The notes under the pieces are model-generated. The model was not told the origin of the DNA, did no database searches, and worked only from the letters and a program-made list of their open reading frames with translations. A stretch of DNA of 52,470 nucleotides, taken from Sedimentisphaerales bacterium (GTDB taxonomy: Bacteria; Planctomycetota; Phycisphaerae; Sedimentisphaerales; Anaerobacaceae). Location: positions 1 to 52,470 of the forward strand of contig JAFGGH010000005.1 of assembly GCA_016930645.1 (NCBI GenBank). Reading direction: 5' to 3'. Shown here one piece after another: positions 7,266-16,630 of this stretch (positions are counted from its first letter, which is position 1; every line of letters starts with the position of its first letter). A program made the position numbers and the translations under genes.

Positions 7266-7964
7266 ATGAACCAGGAAGATCTGCAAAAATTAGAGCGGAT
7301 AATCGGTTATCATTTCTCCGACCCGAACCTGCTCGAGAAAGCGCTGTGTCATTCTTCTTATGTTGAGAACAGGGGCTTAAGCAATGAAAGACTGGAGTTC
7401 CTCGGAGACGCAATCTTCGGGATGATTATCTGTCTGGAGCTTTATAATGAATTTCCCGATTATCTCGAAGGCAACCTGACAAAAATAAAAAGCACCCTTG
7501 TCTCGCGCAGAAGCTGCGCACAAATCGTAAAAAAACTCGATATCCAGGATTTTCTCAAAATCGGGAAGGGCATGGCAGGCAGCAAAGCATTGTCGGGTTC
7601 ATTGGCAGCGGCTTTGTTCGAGGCCCTTGTAGCGGCGATATACCTCGACGGCGGGCTAAAAGCCGCTAAAGAGTTTATCGTGAAAAACTTTATTTCAATG
7701 ATAAAAAAAGCCGACGCCGAACAGACGAACGGGAATTATAAATCGGTTCTACAGCAACACTCTCAGCAAAGCTCCGGCATAACACCTGTTTACAATATTC
7801 TCGATGAAAAGGGCCCTGACCATAACAAATGTTTCGAAGTTGAAGCGGTTATCGCAGGCAGACATTTTTCAAGCGCCTGGGGTACAAACAAAAAAGACGC
7901 CGAGCAAATGGCCGCGAAACAGGCTCTTATTGAGCTTGGGTTTCTGAAGAATAAAAGCAAGTAA
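7266..7964 (+). CDS. rnc: Ribonuclease III
   Basis: 232 residues, the normal size for a bacterial RNase III, which cleaves double-stranded RNA in rRNA and mRNA processing. The nuclease domain (1-150) has the signature NERLEFLGDA with E44 and D48. The second metal-binding segment reads AAALFEALVAAIYLDGG: E119 is present, but the usual aspartate three residues earlier (E. coli D114) is alanine, A116. The C-terminal double-stranded RNA-binding domain spans about 156-228 (NYKSVLQQHSQQ to DAEQMAAKQALIEL). AGGA lies 7 nt before the ATG. The hairpin just upstream may be its regulatory site. Confidence 0.93.
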   Translation: MNQEDLQKLERIIGYHFSDPNLLEKALCHSSYVENRGLSNERLEFLGDAIFGMIICLELYNEFPDYLEGNLTKIKSTLVSRRSCAQIVKKLDIQDFLKIGKGMAGSKALSGSLAAALFEALVAAIYLDGGLKAAKEFIVKNFISMIKKADAEQTNGNYKSVLQQHSQQSSGITPVYNILDEKGPDHNKCFEVEAVIAGRHFSSAWGTNKKDAEQMAAKQALIELGFLKNKSK

Positions 7965-8023
7965 AAACCCCACGTGAAACGTTTGGCTAAATATATTCAG
8001 GTTAATTTTCCGCAGGTTATAAC

Positions 8024-8275
8024 TTATTCGGTGGCGAGGTATGTAATCAGCGACAAAGCCGCGGCAGCGGCGATGATAAAGACTACAATAGAAGCGAACA
8101 GAACTGCCGCTTCTTTCAAAAAGGATTTAAGTGTAATCTCATGCAGCTTCACCGCCTTATATATACCGGCAATAGCCGCCGCCAACGGCAGCATCCAGAG
8201 CATAGTTTTTGCGTTCATTCCTACCTGCTCGGGAGCAGTGAAACTCGCTAATATTATCACCGCTTTACTTAGCAT
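8024..8275 (-). CDS. Small membrane protein, unknown function
   Basis: 83 residues from the ATG at 8275, which overlaps the stop of the upstream gene by 7 nt and so is probably coupled to it. Two or three hydrophobic segments are visible (about 1-35 and 55-80, e.g. AVLFASIVVFIIAAAAALSLI). No family was recognised. It is the last gene of a minus-strand run with the DUF6677-like and SurA-like genes. Confidence 0.6.
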   Translation of the reverse strand: MLSKAVIILASFTAPEQVGMNAKTMLWMLPLAAAIAGIYKAVKLHEITLKSFLKEAAVLFASIVVFIIAAAAALSLITYLATE

Positions 8276-8715
8276 CGGTCTTCGGCTCCAACAGAGAAAT
8301 AACGAGTGTGAGCTGCATAGACACAATTAATAATACAAAGAAGGTTCAGCAATCCGGATATGCTTGTGTAAAGCTGGCCGATTTCTTCGGGCTTGCCGTA
8401 AACAGGATAACCGCCCGAAGCGGTAATGTTACTTATCAAAAACACAAAAGCCGAATTTAATACCTGAGCCAAAAACCACGGATTAATCCTGCCTAAAATC
8501 CCGGGCGTTGCCGTAACAGAGTCAATTACCCCGATAGAGCCGACATAAATGCCAATCGTAAACGTCAGTGTGATTGTGACGAATACGATTATTGCGCGTT
8601 TATATTGGCCTATAAACCAGTAACCAGCTCCGGGTATAGCCCAGCCTAACCCCGCTGTAATTAACAGCAGCAGGCTGTGATTGGTGTCAGCTATTTTTTT
8701 ACAGGGCGCTTGCAT
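8269..8715 (-). CDS. DUF6677-like membrane protein
   Basis: 148 residues, with about four hydrophobic segments. The N-terminal motif (GLGWAIPGAGYWFIGQYKRA) resembles the PGxGxxxxGxxxRA pattern of small membrane proteins grouped as DUF6677 in planctomycetes; I assign this from memory. The gene starts 5 nt after the stop of the SurA-like gene and overlaps the next gene, so the three form an operon. The function is unknown. Confidence 0.65.
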   Translation of the reverse strand: MQAPCKKIADTNHSLLLLITAGLGWAIPGAGYWFIGQYKRAIIVFVTITLTFTIGIYVGSIGVIDSVTATPGILGRINPWFLAQVLNSAFVFLISNITASGGYPVYGKPEEIGQLYTSISGLLNLLCIINCVYAAHTRYFSVGAEDRC

Positions 8716-8720
8716 TGACT

Positions 8721-10946
8721 TTATCCCGGCTGAACATCGTAATTTTCAGCAGGTTCATTTGCATCTTTGGGTTTTTTCTTCTGTTCGACTATCCTGAAAT
8801 TCATACGCCTGAGAATATTTTCCGGTTTAAAATGCTCAAAGGCAAGGTTCTGACACTCCATAAAGTCACGCTGGTAAACGCTGATTGCCTTGTTTTTGTA
8901 ATATTCGTCACGGTCCAAACGGTTCATTTTTAACGATTTGATACAGTAATAGCTCATATTCGGCTGCATTTCCACCGCCAGAGGCAGCTTTTCTGGCGTA
9001 TCACTTTTGGCCGGCACCAGAGAGAAGAGCTTATTCACTATCATCATCCTTGCTTTTACCTGGCTTTTGGAGAGCCGTGCCCCGGCAAAGCCCTTTGTCT
9101 GGGCAGAAAGAACCTCCATCGCTTCTGAGCCGATTTTTTTAAGGTCAGCCAGCGTAACCAACTCAAAGTTATTAGGCTCGTTCGGCTCAGGCGGATAAAG
9201 CTCATTATACTTGTCTAAAGCCAGTTCCCAGGTTTTTTCTTCAGCGAATGAAATAAACTCTTCGGCTTTTTTACCGGCCTGGCGCTGTCCGGCCAGCAAC
9301 CTTAATTCCTCTGTAGCCTTTTCCTTAATAACAAATACCTCATGCTCAGTTTCTTCGGCATCTTCATCCATTTTAATAGTAGTTTTATCGACCGTCTCAT
9401 CGATAGTTTCAGGAACTCTCGAAGGCTGGACTTCGGTTATTCGAATAACCGCCGCGATTTGGCCAAGCGAATCCATAACAGGGCTGATTGTCTCGTACAT
9501 TTTCGGCTTATTAATATTAGATATGACAATGTCATCCAGGCCTAATTCTTCGACGGCCAAGACAAACTGTACTAACGGATAAGAAATCATATCTGATGTT
9601 GCCGGCTGATAGAACATACGTGAAAGATATTTATCTTCCTGGATGTCCCTGTGACTAAGCAGACCCGTTTTGCCACTATAAGTCTTTATTGAGTAAGTAT
9701 CTGAAATCTCCCCGGCAATTTCGGTGTAATCCGCCGCCAAATCCTTAAGCTTTTCGCCTTTAAGCTCTGCGTGCTCGACGCCGCTGTATTTCTGCTCGGA
9801 GAGGTATTTCGCTTTACTTAAAATTGTTTCAATTTTCTCGGCGATGCGGTCTCTGCGGATTAAATTATCTATTTGCACCGCTACTTCACCAAATTTTTTC
9901 AAACGTCCCGTCGTGGGTGAGTTAGGGTCATTGGGATCTATCGGGACCTGCTCGATAAATCTGTATTTGTTATTGCTATAGTACTGTTCCTTATCCTGTT
10001 GTGTCGGTTTTTCGATGAGTTTTTCGACATCGGCACGCTTGACGGCTATGTACTCAAGCCTGACCATGTTGTCGAACTTGTAACCGAAACCATAGGGATT
10101 TTCTTCTGAAACCTGGGCCTGATAATAATGTTTATATTTTTCAAAGTGTTCGTTTAATTCCTCTTCAGACGGCTCGGTCTGGTCCGGCTGCGACGCGCTC
10201 CGCCGCGGCGAGTCATCCTGGAAAAGCTCGGCAGGCATTCTGACAAATTCGGTATCGATGCTCTCATTTTTTATACTTGCCAATTTACTTATTTGCGCAA
10301 GAGTCAAATCCTCGCAGGACAATATTATCCTGGCATATTCATGAACCGCGATAATATTTGCGAAAGCGCTGATTATCTCTTCTTCCGATATGCCCCCCTG
10401 GATTATTTTATTAACCAGTTGAGCATAAGAGACGCCCTCGAACATCCGCGGTATATTCCGCCTGAGCATATCCTCGGCGATTTCGTCGTTGACGGCGATG
10501 CCCGCCTGTTCAACTTCTTTTTTCAGAAGTATCCAGTATATTTCCTCCCTGTGGTCTCTGTTGTACATATCAAGTATCTGCTGGTTTGTTACCCTTAACT
10601 GATTCGATTGTATTATATTCCGCAAAGCACCGATAACACGCGGTGAGGTGGTACGCTCGGTAAATAAAAGCTCACCGAGGAGTATTCCGCTGATATCCTG
10701 TGCCCTTAGCATATTCGGTATGCCGAGCTTTCTAAGGATATCAAGCTGTCGCTGTGCTATCATAATATCTCTATGTGTGATTGTGCCTTTTGTTCCGTAC
10801 CGTGCCAGTGCGGATTTGAGCGAGCCGCCCTTCGGTCGAAAAAGATAAGTCAAAGCCGGCCCGCCGATAAAGGCAACCATCAGAAAAACTACAGCTATCG
10901 CAAGCAGCTTGCGGTTATTTTTTCGAAACCATTTTATCAAACTCAT
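8721..10946 (-). CDS. Membrane-anchored SurA/PpiD-like chaperone
   Basis: 741 residues from the ATG at 10946 (GGAG 9 nt upstream); a TTG at 10961 is the only longer option. It has a short cytoplasmic N-terminus (MSLIKWFRKNNRKLLA), one membrane anchor at about residues 15-36, then a large helical, charged exported region typical of SurA N-terminal or PpiD-like folding factors. No parvulin catalytic domain was clearly recognised. It probably helps exported proteins fold. Around residues 246-254 it carries the peptide SPRRSASQP, encoded by a 29-bp sequence found identically in the debranching enzyme gene at 15586-15614. It heads an operon with two small membrane protein genes. Confidence 0.7.
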   Translation of the reverse strand: MSLIKWFRKNNRKLLAIAVVFLMVAFIGGPALTYLFRPKGGSLKSALARYGTKGTITHRDIMIAQRQLDILRKLGIPNMLRAQDISGILLGELLFTERTTSPRVIGALRNIIQSNQLRVTNQQILDMYNRDHREEIYWILLKKEVEQAGIAVNDEIAEDMLRRNIPRMFEGVSYAQLVNKIIQGGISEEEIISAFANIIAVHEYARIILSCEDLTLAQISKLASIKNESIDTEFVRMPAELFQDDSPRRSASQPDQTEPSEEELNEHFEKYKHYYQAQVSEENPYGFGYKFDNMVRLEYIAVKRADVEKLIEKPTQQDKEQYYSNNKYRFIEQVPIDPNDPNSPTTGRLKKFGEVAVQIDNLIRRDRIAEKIETILSKAKYLSEQKYSGVEHAELKGEKLKDLAADYTEIAGEISDTYSIKTYSGKTGLLSHRDIQEDKYLSRMFYQPATSDMISYPLVQFVLAVEELGLDDIVISNINKPKMYETISPVMDSLGQIAAVIRITEVQPSRVPETIDETVDKTTIKMDEDAEETEHEVFVIKEKATEELRLLAGQRQAGKKAEEFISFAEEKTWELALDKYNELYPPEPNEPNNFELVTLADLKKIGSEAMEVLSAQTKGFAGARLSKSQVKARMMIVNKLFSLVPAKSDTPEKLPLAVEMQPNMSYYCIKSLKMNRLDRDEYYKNKAISVYQRDFMECQNLAFEHFKPENILRRMNFRIVEQKKKPKDANEPAENYDVQPG
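10184..10212 (-). repeat. In-frame GC-rich palindromic insert, copy 1
   Basis: These 29 bp are identical to 15586-15614 and lie inside the SurA-like gene, encoding SPRRSASQP. They contain the palindrome CGCCGCGGCG and can fold as CGACGCG / CGCGGCG with one mismatch. The local base composition is far richer in G+C than the surrounding codons. Confidence 0.85.
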
Positions 10947-11178
10947 ATCTTGCAGCTCCAAATTAGCTTATGGAAACGACTTAACAAAGCCACACAGTAT
11001 AAGCCCAACGCATGTTTTTGCAAGAAAAATAGTATTATGCGGCAAAAAAGAGATTTAAACAAAAAGCATAAATTTCTTGCACTAATTAAAGGTATTGCTG
11101 ATAATTAAACCATTCTTGCAGTCAATATAGTTAAAGCCGTGTTTTATGGTTACAGAGTTGAAATGAAAGGCTGATATT

Positions 11179-11970
11179 ATGAATACTGAACAAGACCGCC
11201 AAAAGGAGCTCGTAAATGCCACAGACTGCCTCGAAGCTATTAATGTCTTCAAATTCTGGAAAAACATTCTTTTCGTACTGATTATTATCTGTCTGCTGAT
11301 TCTTCAGGCTTGTTTTTGGTCATTCAATCTTGACCTTGTCGGCCAGGAGCAAACCGAACAAGCTGCTGTAACAAAAAAAGCCATGGAAAATCCGCCGGAA
11401 TTAACTGAAGAAACAAAGGAGGTTATCAACCAGTCCGAGGAGAAAATCGAAGAGGCCGCCAAAAAAGTAACCGCTGATGCGGAAAAGCCGGCAGCAGCAA
11501 CTGTAAATGAGCCGATAGCGGCTGAGCAATCTAGGAAAAAATCCATCAATCTTGCAGCAATAGTTAAAAAAGTGCACGTTATGTGGACCATTAAAACAAC
11601 TGACTTCTTGATTATCCTTTTAGGTATTGCTTATTGCTCTATTGTTCTGCTTACTCTCAAAGTTTCAATGGTCGGCAGACTCGGAGGTATAAACCATATT
11701 ACCAGAGCACTGGTGCTTTCTGTTCTGTTTGTGGTTTTGATTCTGCCCTGGCAGGAAATATTCGGCTGGTTTACCGCAGGCGCCCTCTACGCTCCGAGCG
11801 AACTGACAACCTATATCGAACGATATGATTCTTTCGAGATGTACGAAAAGGCATTTTTCTACTTGAGATTCGTAGGTTACTGGCTGGTCGTATTACTGCT
11901 TTTGATATTCGCACAGATACGAACTGCCCGCTGGTCAAAAGCGACTCTCCGCAGGCTCGAAGTGGTATGA
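11179..11970 (+). CDS. Membrane protein, unknown function
   Basis: 263 residues. An N-terminal hydrophobic segment (about 31-50) is followed by a charged, E/K/A-rich linker (55-125) that may form a coiled coil, then three further hydrophobic segments (about 140-160, 170-195 and 230-250). No family was recognised. AAAGG precedes the ATG. It is divergent from the SurA-like gene, with about 230 bp between them, and ends near the convergent TPR gene. Confidence 0.7.
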   Translation: MNTEQDRQKELVNATDCLEAINVFKFWKNILFVLIIICLLILQACFWSFNLDLVGQEQTEQAAVTKKAMENPPELTEETKEVINQSEEKIEEAAKKVTADAEKPAAATVNEPIAAEQSRKKSINLAAIVKKVHVMWTIKTTDFLIILLGIAYCSIVLLTLKVSMVGRLGGINHITRALVLSVLFVVLILPWQEIFGWFTAGALYAPSELTTYIERYDSFEMYEKAFFYLRFVGYWLVVLLLLIFAQIRTARWSKATLRRLEVV

Positions 11971-12020
11971 TAAACAATATAATAAACTAAACTGACCGAT
12001 AGTCGGTTTGAATCATAAAA

Positions 12021-13370
12021 TTAATATGTTCGTTCGTCGGCTGCCTTACATTCACCGAAGGTTTCGACGTATTTCCCGGCATATTCTGTCGTCTTGGTAT
12101 CACCCTCGGTAAACCAGTTCAGGTCTAAAAACTCCGCGTACCATTTAGCAGCCTCTTTGGGCTTATCCAGATAATTATTGCAGTTGGCGATTTTATAAGC
12201 GATTTGATATTTGTAAGGATAAAATTTGCTTCTTTCCCATAACTTTTGATAATACTCAAGGGCATCTGTGTAATCCCCATTGTCATAAAGACAGGCTGCG
12301 GTAAGTTTTGCTGCCGTAAAATAAAAGAGCTTATCGTCACGGATTAAAAGCGGTTCAAGTATTTGCCTGCACTGAGATTTCCTGCCGCTTTTATAGTAAA
12401 GACGCGCAAGTGCAATACGCGCTTGCCAATGGTCGGGAATCAAATCTATCGTTTCGGCAAGCAGGGCTTCCTTCTGCTCTAAGCCATCAGCCTGCTCGGC
12501 CTTAGCCAGATTGGCCATAGCGGCACAATCGTCCTTTATAAACTTGGTCAGGTCCATATTAATTTTGCCCTGAGTTGTAGAAACAGTGTCTTCAAGCACC
12601 TCAAGCTTACAGCCCTTTTTATAAACATTGATGATATATTGCTTCAGGTTGCCGGTTTTATAAAGCCAGCAGAACAGCAGCCTGGAAAACGGCTTGCCGA
12701 TTTTCCAGCTTCCCCTTTCAGATATATCGTTAATATCTCCAGGTGTTTCCTCATTTCTACCAAACACCTCATCTCTTGTTACAAAAAGTTTCTTTACGGT
12801 CAGGCGTGTTTCTTTTTCAACTTCCCCCAATAAAATCAAACTCTCTTTAGGACATAGGCCGGAAAGAACAAGCTCGCTGTCATTTATTTGTACGTTTTTG
12901 CTTAATGATGTTGTCAAGCCGTACTTAAACCACATCGGCGCCGAGGCAAATCTTTTATGTACATAGTATTCGGCAACAGGCATGAAAAGCCCGTCCCACG
13001 AAATCCTGTCATCGGCGTTTTCTTTAAGATAGGCATACGCGGCGTTTATCGAAGGTACATAAAATGCATCTCCGGCCTCGGCAAGATAGCCGTGATTTCC
13101 GATAAGACCTCTGGCATCGGCGAGGGTTAAGGAAAGATACACTTTCAGAGGCTCCGCCAGCTCAGCCGGTTTTAATTTGAAATATTCGTCATTCAAATGA
13201 GTGAAATATGCCTGTGCGGCAGCGGTTGCCGAATCGGCCAGCCCCGATTTATACCGGGGCGGAAGACTGCTTTCCACTATAATACCGGCGGTTTTCTTCT
13301 GAGGATCGTTTAAGCCGAAAACGGGCAATGATAAAAAAAACAATAAAATAACAGGTTTTAGCAATCTCAT
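12021..13370 (-). CDS. Exported TPR protein with degenerate peptidase-like domain
   Basis: 449 residues from the ATG at 13370, chosen because a signal peptide follows at once (MRLLKPVILLFFLSLPVFG); the longer frame to 13493 starts with TTG and has no signal. Residues about 60-200 resemble the gluzincin 'peptidase MA' fold seen in bacterial TPR proteins, but the HExxH zinc motif is absent (the helix reads FMPVAEYYVHKRF, followed by APMWFKYGL where active enzymes have P-W-x-x-E-G). The C-terminal half has TPR repeats (DHWQARIALARLYYKSGR and similar). It lies just downstream of a coiled-coil gene and the glycogen operon. The role is probably scaffolding in the envelope. Confidence 0.65.
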   Translation of the reverse strand: MRLLKPVILLFFLSLPVFGLNDPQKKTAGIIVESSLPPRYKSGLADSATAAAQAYFTHLNDEYFKLKPAELAEPLKVYLSLTLADARGLIGNHGYLAEAGDAFYVPSINAAYAYLKENADDRISWDGLFMPVAEYYVHKRFASAPMWFKYGLTTSLSKNVQINDSELVLSGLCPKESLILLGEVEKETRLTVKKLFVTRDEVFGRNEETPGDINDISERGSWKIGKPFSRLLFCWLYKTGNLKQYIINVYKKGCKLEVLEDTVSTTQGKINMDLTKFIKDDCAAMANLAKAEQADGLEQKEALLAETIDLIPDHWQARIALARLYYKSGRKSQCRQILEPLLIRDDKLFYFTAAKLTAACLYDNGDYTDALEYYQKLWERSKFYPYKYQIAYKIANCNNYLDKPKEAAKWYAEFLDLNWFTEGDTKTTEYAGKYVETFGECKAADERTY

Positions 13371-13506
13371 AAACTCGCTTTTCTTCAATACAGAAATAAG
13401 CCAGGCGTCATCTTGAAATATTATAAGGATTTCAGGTAAATTTTCAATCTTTATATTATCGAATAATTCAGCGGGCTGAATTATACGCAACAAAGAGCTT
13501 TAGCCC

Positions 13507-14346
13507 TTATCTCCTTCTGTCACGATAATTAAACCGCGGATAGTAATAATAACGGTTAACATCTCGTATTAATTGACGGTTTTCTTCGATTTTCCTCTCT
13601 ATGTCGCTGATGCTGCGTGAAAAATTAGTTTTAACTTTGCTTAATTCCTGGTCGAAACCGCGGAAATTCTTCTCACTTTGCCTGATATATTCCTCAATCC
13701 TGCCTGATACAACCTCTGTTATTTTATAATTTTGCAGGACCTGCCGCTCAAGCTGTTTCATCCTTTCATCAAAAGTCGCGTCAAATTCCAGTTTCTTGAG
13801 TTTTGCCCGGTCCTCTACCTGCTCAGCCCAAACCTGCCTGTCTTTTTTCAGTTCATCTATTTTCGCTTCAAGCTCTTTTATTTCATCCTCTCTACGGTCG
13901 GCCTGAACGGTTGCCCGTTTTGCCTTTTCATAAGAACGTATGGCTTGTATGAAATCATCCGTATCATCTCTGAAATCCCATGTCCTCGATGCGAAGTAAT
14001 CGCCAAGCTGCTCGAAGTATCGAATTTCAGGAATATTGCCAATATCAAGTGTACGCGTGTCAATCTCTCTTTTACTATAGGTTCTTACCACAAGCTCGGA
14101 ACCTTCGAGCTGTTCGACTACTACCTTGTATTTGTCTTCCTCGATAAGTCTGCCTGTTACGAATTGCCCGTCTCTGAGATAGAAGTCAGCTTCTTTAACA
14201 AAGGCAAGCCTGCGCTCGTAAGGTTGCGGCCGGTTTTGGTCCTGCGATAAATCACTCTGCGGCTGAGCCATGATTTTGAGAGGAATAATAACAAGCAACA
14301 AACCGGCGATTAACAAAGATATGAGAATTTTGATTTGCGTTTTCAT
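13507..14346 (-). CDS. Exported coiled-coil protein, unknown function
   Basis: 279 residues from the ATG at 14346, with AGGAG 8 nt upstream. A signal peptide or anchor (MKTQIKILISLLIAGLLLVIIPLKIMA) is followed by a small beta domain (about 45-85, resembling an RNA-chaperone-like or SH3-like strand set: GQFVTGRLIEEDKYKVVVE). A long charged coiled coil runs from about 125 to 255 (KELEAKIDELKKDRQVW). The C-terminus is rich in Y and R. No family was recognised. It precedes the TPR gene on the same strand. Confidence 0.65.
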   Translation of the reverse strand: MKTQIKILISLLIAGLLLVIIPLKIMAQPQSDLSQDQNRPQPYERRLAFVKEADFYLRDGQFVTGRLIEEDKYKVVVEQLEGSELVVRTYSKREIDTRTLDIGNIPEIRYFEQLGDYFASRTWDFRDDTDDFIQAIRSYEKAKRATVQADRREDEIKELEAKIDELKKDRQVWAEQVEDRAKLKKLEFDATFDERMKQLERQVLQNYKITEVVSGRIEEYIRQSEKNFRGFDQELSKVKTNFSRSISDIERKIEENRQLIRDVNRYYYYPRFNYRDRRR

Positions 14347-14461
14347 AACTACCACTCCTAAATCCATTCAGTTTCAACTTAGATGCATTATAACATATTT
14401 TGAAAGGGTGGTTGGTAATTACGGCTGCTGTTTTGTATATGGGCGGATAAAAGGTTCAGAA

Positions 14462-16543
14462 TCAGCCATTTATAAGGCCAAGAACTCGGATAATTTCGGC
14501 GACACTCCAGGCCTGCGCGATGCATCCTCGGTGTTTATGAGGCGGCTCGCCGTCGAAAATCTCTGATATACTTCCCAGGCAACCCTGCCCGGTCAGGTGT
14601 TCTAAAAGTGGTTCGAGCAGTTCGGCGGCCTTAATTTTACTTTCGACACTGAAATCATTTACTTTCAGCAATGCTTCAATATACGGACCTATCATATAAG
14701 GCCAAACCGTACCCTGATGATAACTTGAATCGCGATGATATTGGTCACCTGTATATGTGCCTTTATATCGATTGTCTCCGGCACTCAATGTACGCAAACC
14801 GAACGGTGTCAAAAGCTTTTCCTTTACTACATCGACTACACGTTTTTGCTGCTCTGCGGTCAGGGGACTGAATCTTAGTGACACTGCCAGAATCTGGTTA
14901 CACCGGCAGCTCGTATCAACTGTGCCGTCGGCGTCGACACAATCATTCAAACAGCCGGCATCCTCGTTCCAGAAAACGTGCCGAAAACTCTGTTCGACTC
15001 TTTCAGCCTGGTCATCGAACCGTTTCGCCTTTTTGATATTCGATGTTGCGTAATACCTGGCCAGCAGGCATAAGGCGTTATACCACAGAGCGTTTACTTC
15101 CACCGCCTTGCCGTGCCGCGGCGTAAAGGCAATGCCGTCATACTTGGCGTCCATCCAGGTAAGCTGGGTGTCAATGTCGCCTGCGCTTATCAGGCCGCCA
15201 CTGTCAGCGCGAATTCCAAATCGTCCCGATTTATCGGGATTCTGATACGAATCAATTATCCACTCGATAACCGGCAAAAGCCGCTCATTAAAAGTAGTGC
15301 CGTCACCTGTTGTCTGTAGATACACAAAGGCCGCGTTTATAAACCAAAGCGACGCGTCAATACTGTTAAAGTAAGCGGTGTTACTTCGGTCGTCGAATCT
15401 GTTCGGTATCATGCCTTCGTCGGCTGCGGCAGCGAAAGTTGTAAGTACCGATTTGGCTTCGTCGAATCTGCCTGTAGCAAGTAATAGTCCCGGTAATGAA
15501 ATAAAAGCGTCTCTGCCCCAGTCAAAAAACCACGGGTAGCCCGCCAATATGGTAGTCCTTTCGCCACCATTTGTCTTTCGCCGACCCGGCTGCGACGCGC
15601 TCCGCCGCGGCGAGCAGATAAATTGGTCGGCGGCAAGTACAAGCCTCACTTTGGTCTCATCACGAGCATCTGCGTTTTCAATAATTGTATTGTAAGACTT
15701 TTTTAACTTATCAACCGCCCTGTCAATGCTTGCCTTGCCGAGATGGTCGGCATCACATTTCAGACCTGTACTCGCTTTGAATAATACTTTGGTTCCCGAT
15801 CCCGATACATCGGGAGGATCAATTTTGCACCTGTAAAAACCCGCCGTCCAGAGGTCCTCGGCAAATTCCTGGCCTCGCTCCTTGTCTCTGCGATAGGTAA
15901 AATTAAACCACCACTGCGGGTCTTTTTCGAAACTACTGTCCTGGCAGCTCATCAGCAGCTCACAACTTCCCGGCACATCATGACAGACAAAAAGGCTACC
16001 GTCCAAATCATAGGAACAAAATCGGGCGTAAGATTTCTGCAGACAGTGGAAATCCCTAAGCGCTATAAAAGGCCGAATTGTAAACTCAAATCCCGACAAG
16101 TCAGGATCAACTTTACTGAAATCATACTCAACCAGAACCGTATCTTCATTACGCATAAGATAAACGGATTTGGTCAGCTCTATTCCCTCGATGTTATATT
16201 CGAAATGAGCTCCGATACCACGTGTGAATTTCTTTATGTAAGAATATCCCGCAGGATGAAATTTTTCATTGAACTGGCAGGTTGACAGATTATAAATTTG
16301 CCCGTTACAAATAATCATCTCAAGCAGGCCGGACAGTGCTAATATCCGGTTGGCGGGCGGTTCTAACGACCCGATGAGTAATCCGTGATACCGCCTCGTA
16401 TTACAGCCGATAACCGTTGAGCTGCAATATCCACCCCTTGTATTGGTAAGTAAAAACTCCTTGTCTAAAAGCTGCTCAAGCGATTGATTCAGTGTGTCAA
16501 CAGAGATAATTTCATATTTCGGTGTTTGTTTCTGAATTAGCAT
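14462..16543 (-). CDS. Glycogen debranching enzyme (amylo-alpha-1,6-glucosidase type)
   Basis: 693 residues. The N-terminal domain has the family signature TNTRGGYCSSTVIG and NTRRYHGLLIGS (about 33-60). The C-terminal (alpha/alpha)6 domain has GYPWFFDWGRDAFISLPGL (about 335-353) and QGTVWPYMIGPYIEALL. It hydrolyses alpha-1,6 branch points of glycogen in the cytoplasm. The 29-bp insert at 15586-15614 adds SPRRSASQP to a loop just before GYPWFFDWGRD, and TCCCGAT-type palindromes fall in its coding region at 15224 and 15801. No ribosome binding site precedes the ATG; instead there is repetitive attcgtaattcg DNA. It is the third gene of a GT4-GH57-debranching operon. Confidence 0.9.
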   Translation of the reverse strand: MLIQKQTPKYEIISVDTLNQSLEQLLDKEFLLTNTRGGYCSSTVIGCNTRRYHGLLIGSLEPPANRILALSGLLEMIICNGQIYNLSTCQFNEKFHPAGYSYIKKFTRGIGAHFEYNIEGIELTKSVYLMRNEDTVLVEYDFSKVDPDLSGFEFTIRPFIALRDFHCLQKSYARFCSYDLDGSLFVCHDVPGSCELLMSCQDSSFEKDPQWWFNFTYRRDKERGQEFAEDLWTAGFYRCKIDPPDVSGSGTKVLFKASTGLKCDADHLGKASIDRAVDKLKKSYNTIIENADARDETKVRLVLAADQFICSPRRSASQPGRRKTNGGERTTILAGYPWFFDWGRDAFISLPGLLLATGRFDEAKSVLTTFAAAADEGMIPNRFDDRSNTAYFNSIDASLWFINAAFVYLQTTGDGTTFNERLLPVIEWIIDSYQNPDKSGRFGIRADSGGLISAGDIDTQLTWMDAKYDGIAFTPRHGKAVEVNALWYNALCLLARYYATSNIKKAKRFDDQAERVEQSFRHVFWNEDAGCLNDCVDADGTVDTSCRCNQILAVSLRFSPLTAEQQKRVVDVVKEKLLTPFGLRTLSAGDNRYKGTYTGDQYHRDSSYHQGTVWPYMIGPYIEALLKVNDFSVESKIKAAELLEPLLEHLTGQGCLGSISEIFDGEPPHKHRGCIAQAWSVAEIIRVLGLING
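15586..15614 (-). repeat. In-frame GC-rich palindromic insert, copy 2
   Basis: 29 bp identical to 10184-10212, on the same strand and in the same reading frame (SPRRSASQP). It interrupts the debranching enzyme between ADQFI and TTILAGYPWF, a place where relatives usually have only a short loop. A diverged relative with CTGCTGCGAC...CGGCGAGAG lies in the spacer at 49390-49429. Confidence 0.85.
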
Positions 16544-16630
16544 TCGTAATTCGTAATTCGGGATTCGTTATTCGTAATTCAATTTCTGTCATCTGTCATC
16601 CCGTCGCTTGCGCTCCGGGCTTGTGGGCAC
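16544..16630. repeat. attcgtaattcg direct repeats and planctomycete-type palindrome
   Basis: Near-tandem attcgtaattcg / attcgttattcg words (16543-16580) are followed by CCCGTCGC-ttgcgct-CCGGG (16600-16619) and GGGCAC...GTGCCC. The phrase around AAGCCCGGAGCGCAAGCGAC (minus strand) resembles a dispersed palindrome I know from planctomycete genomes. The GH57 C-terminus runs into it. Confidence 0.5.
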
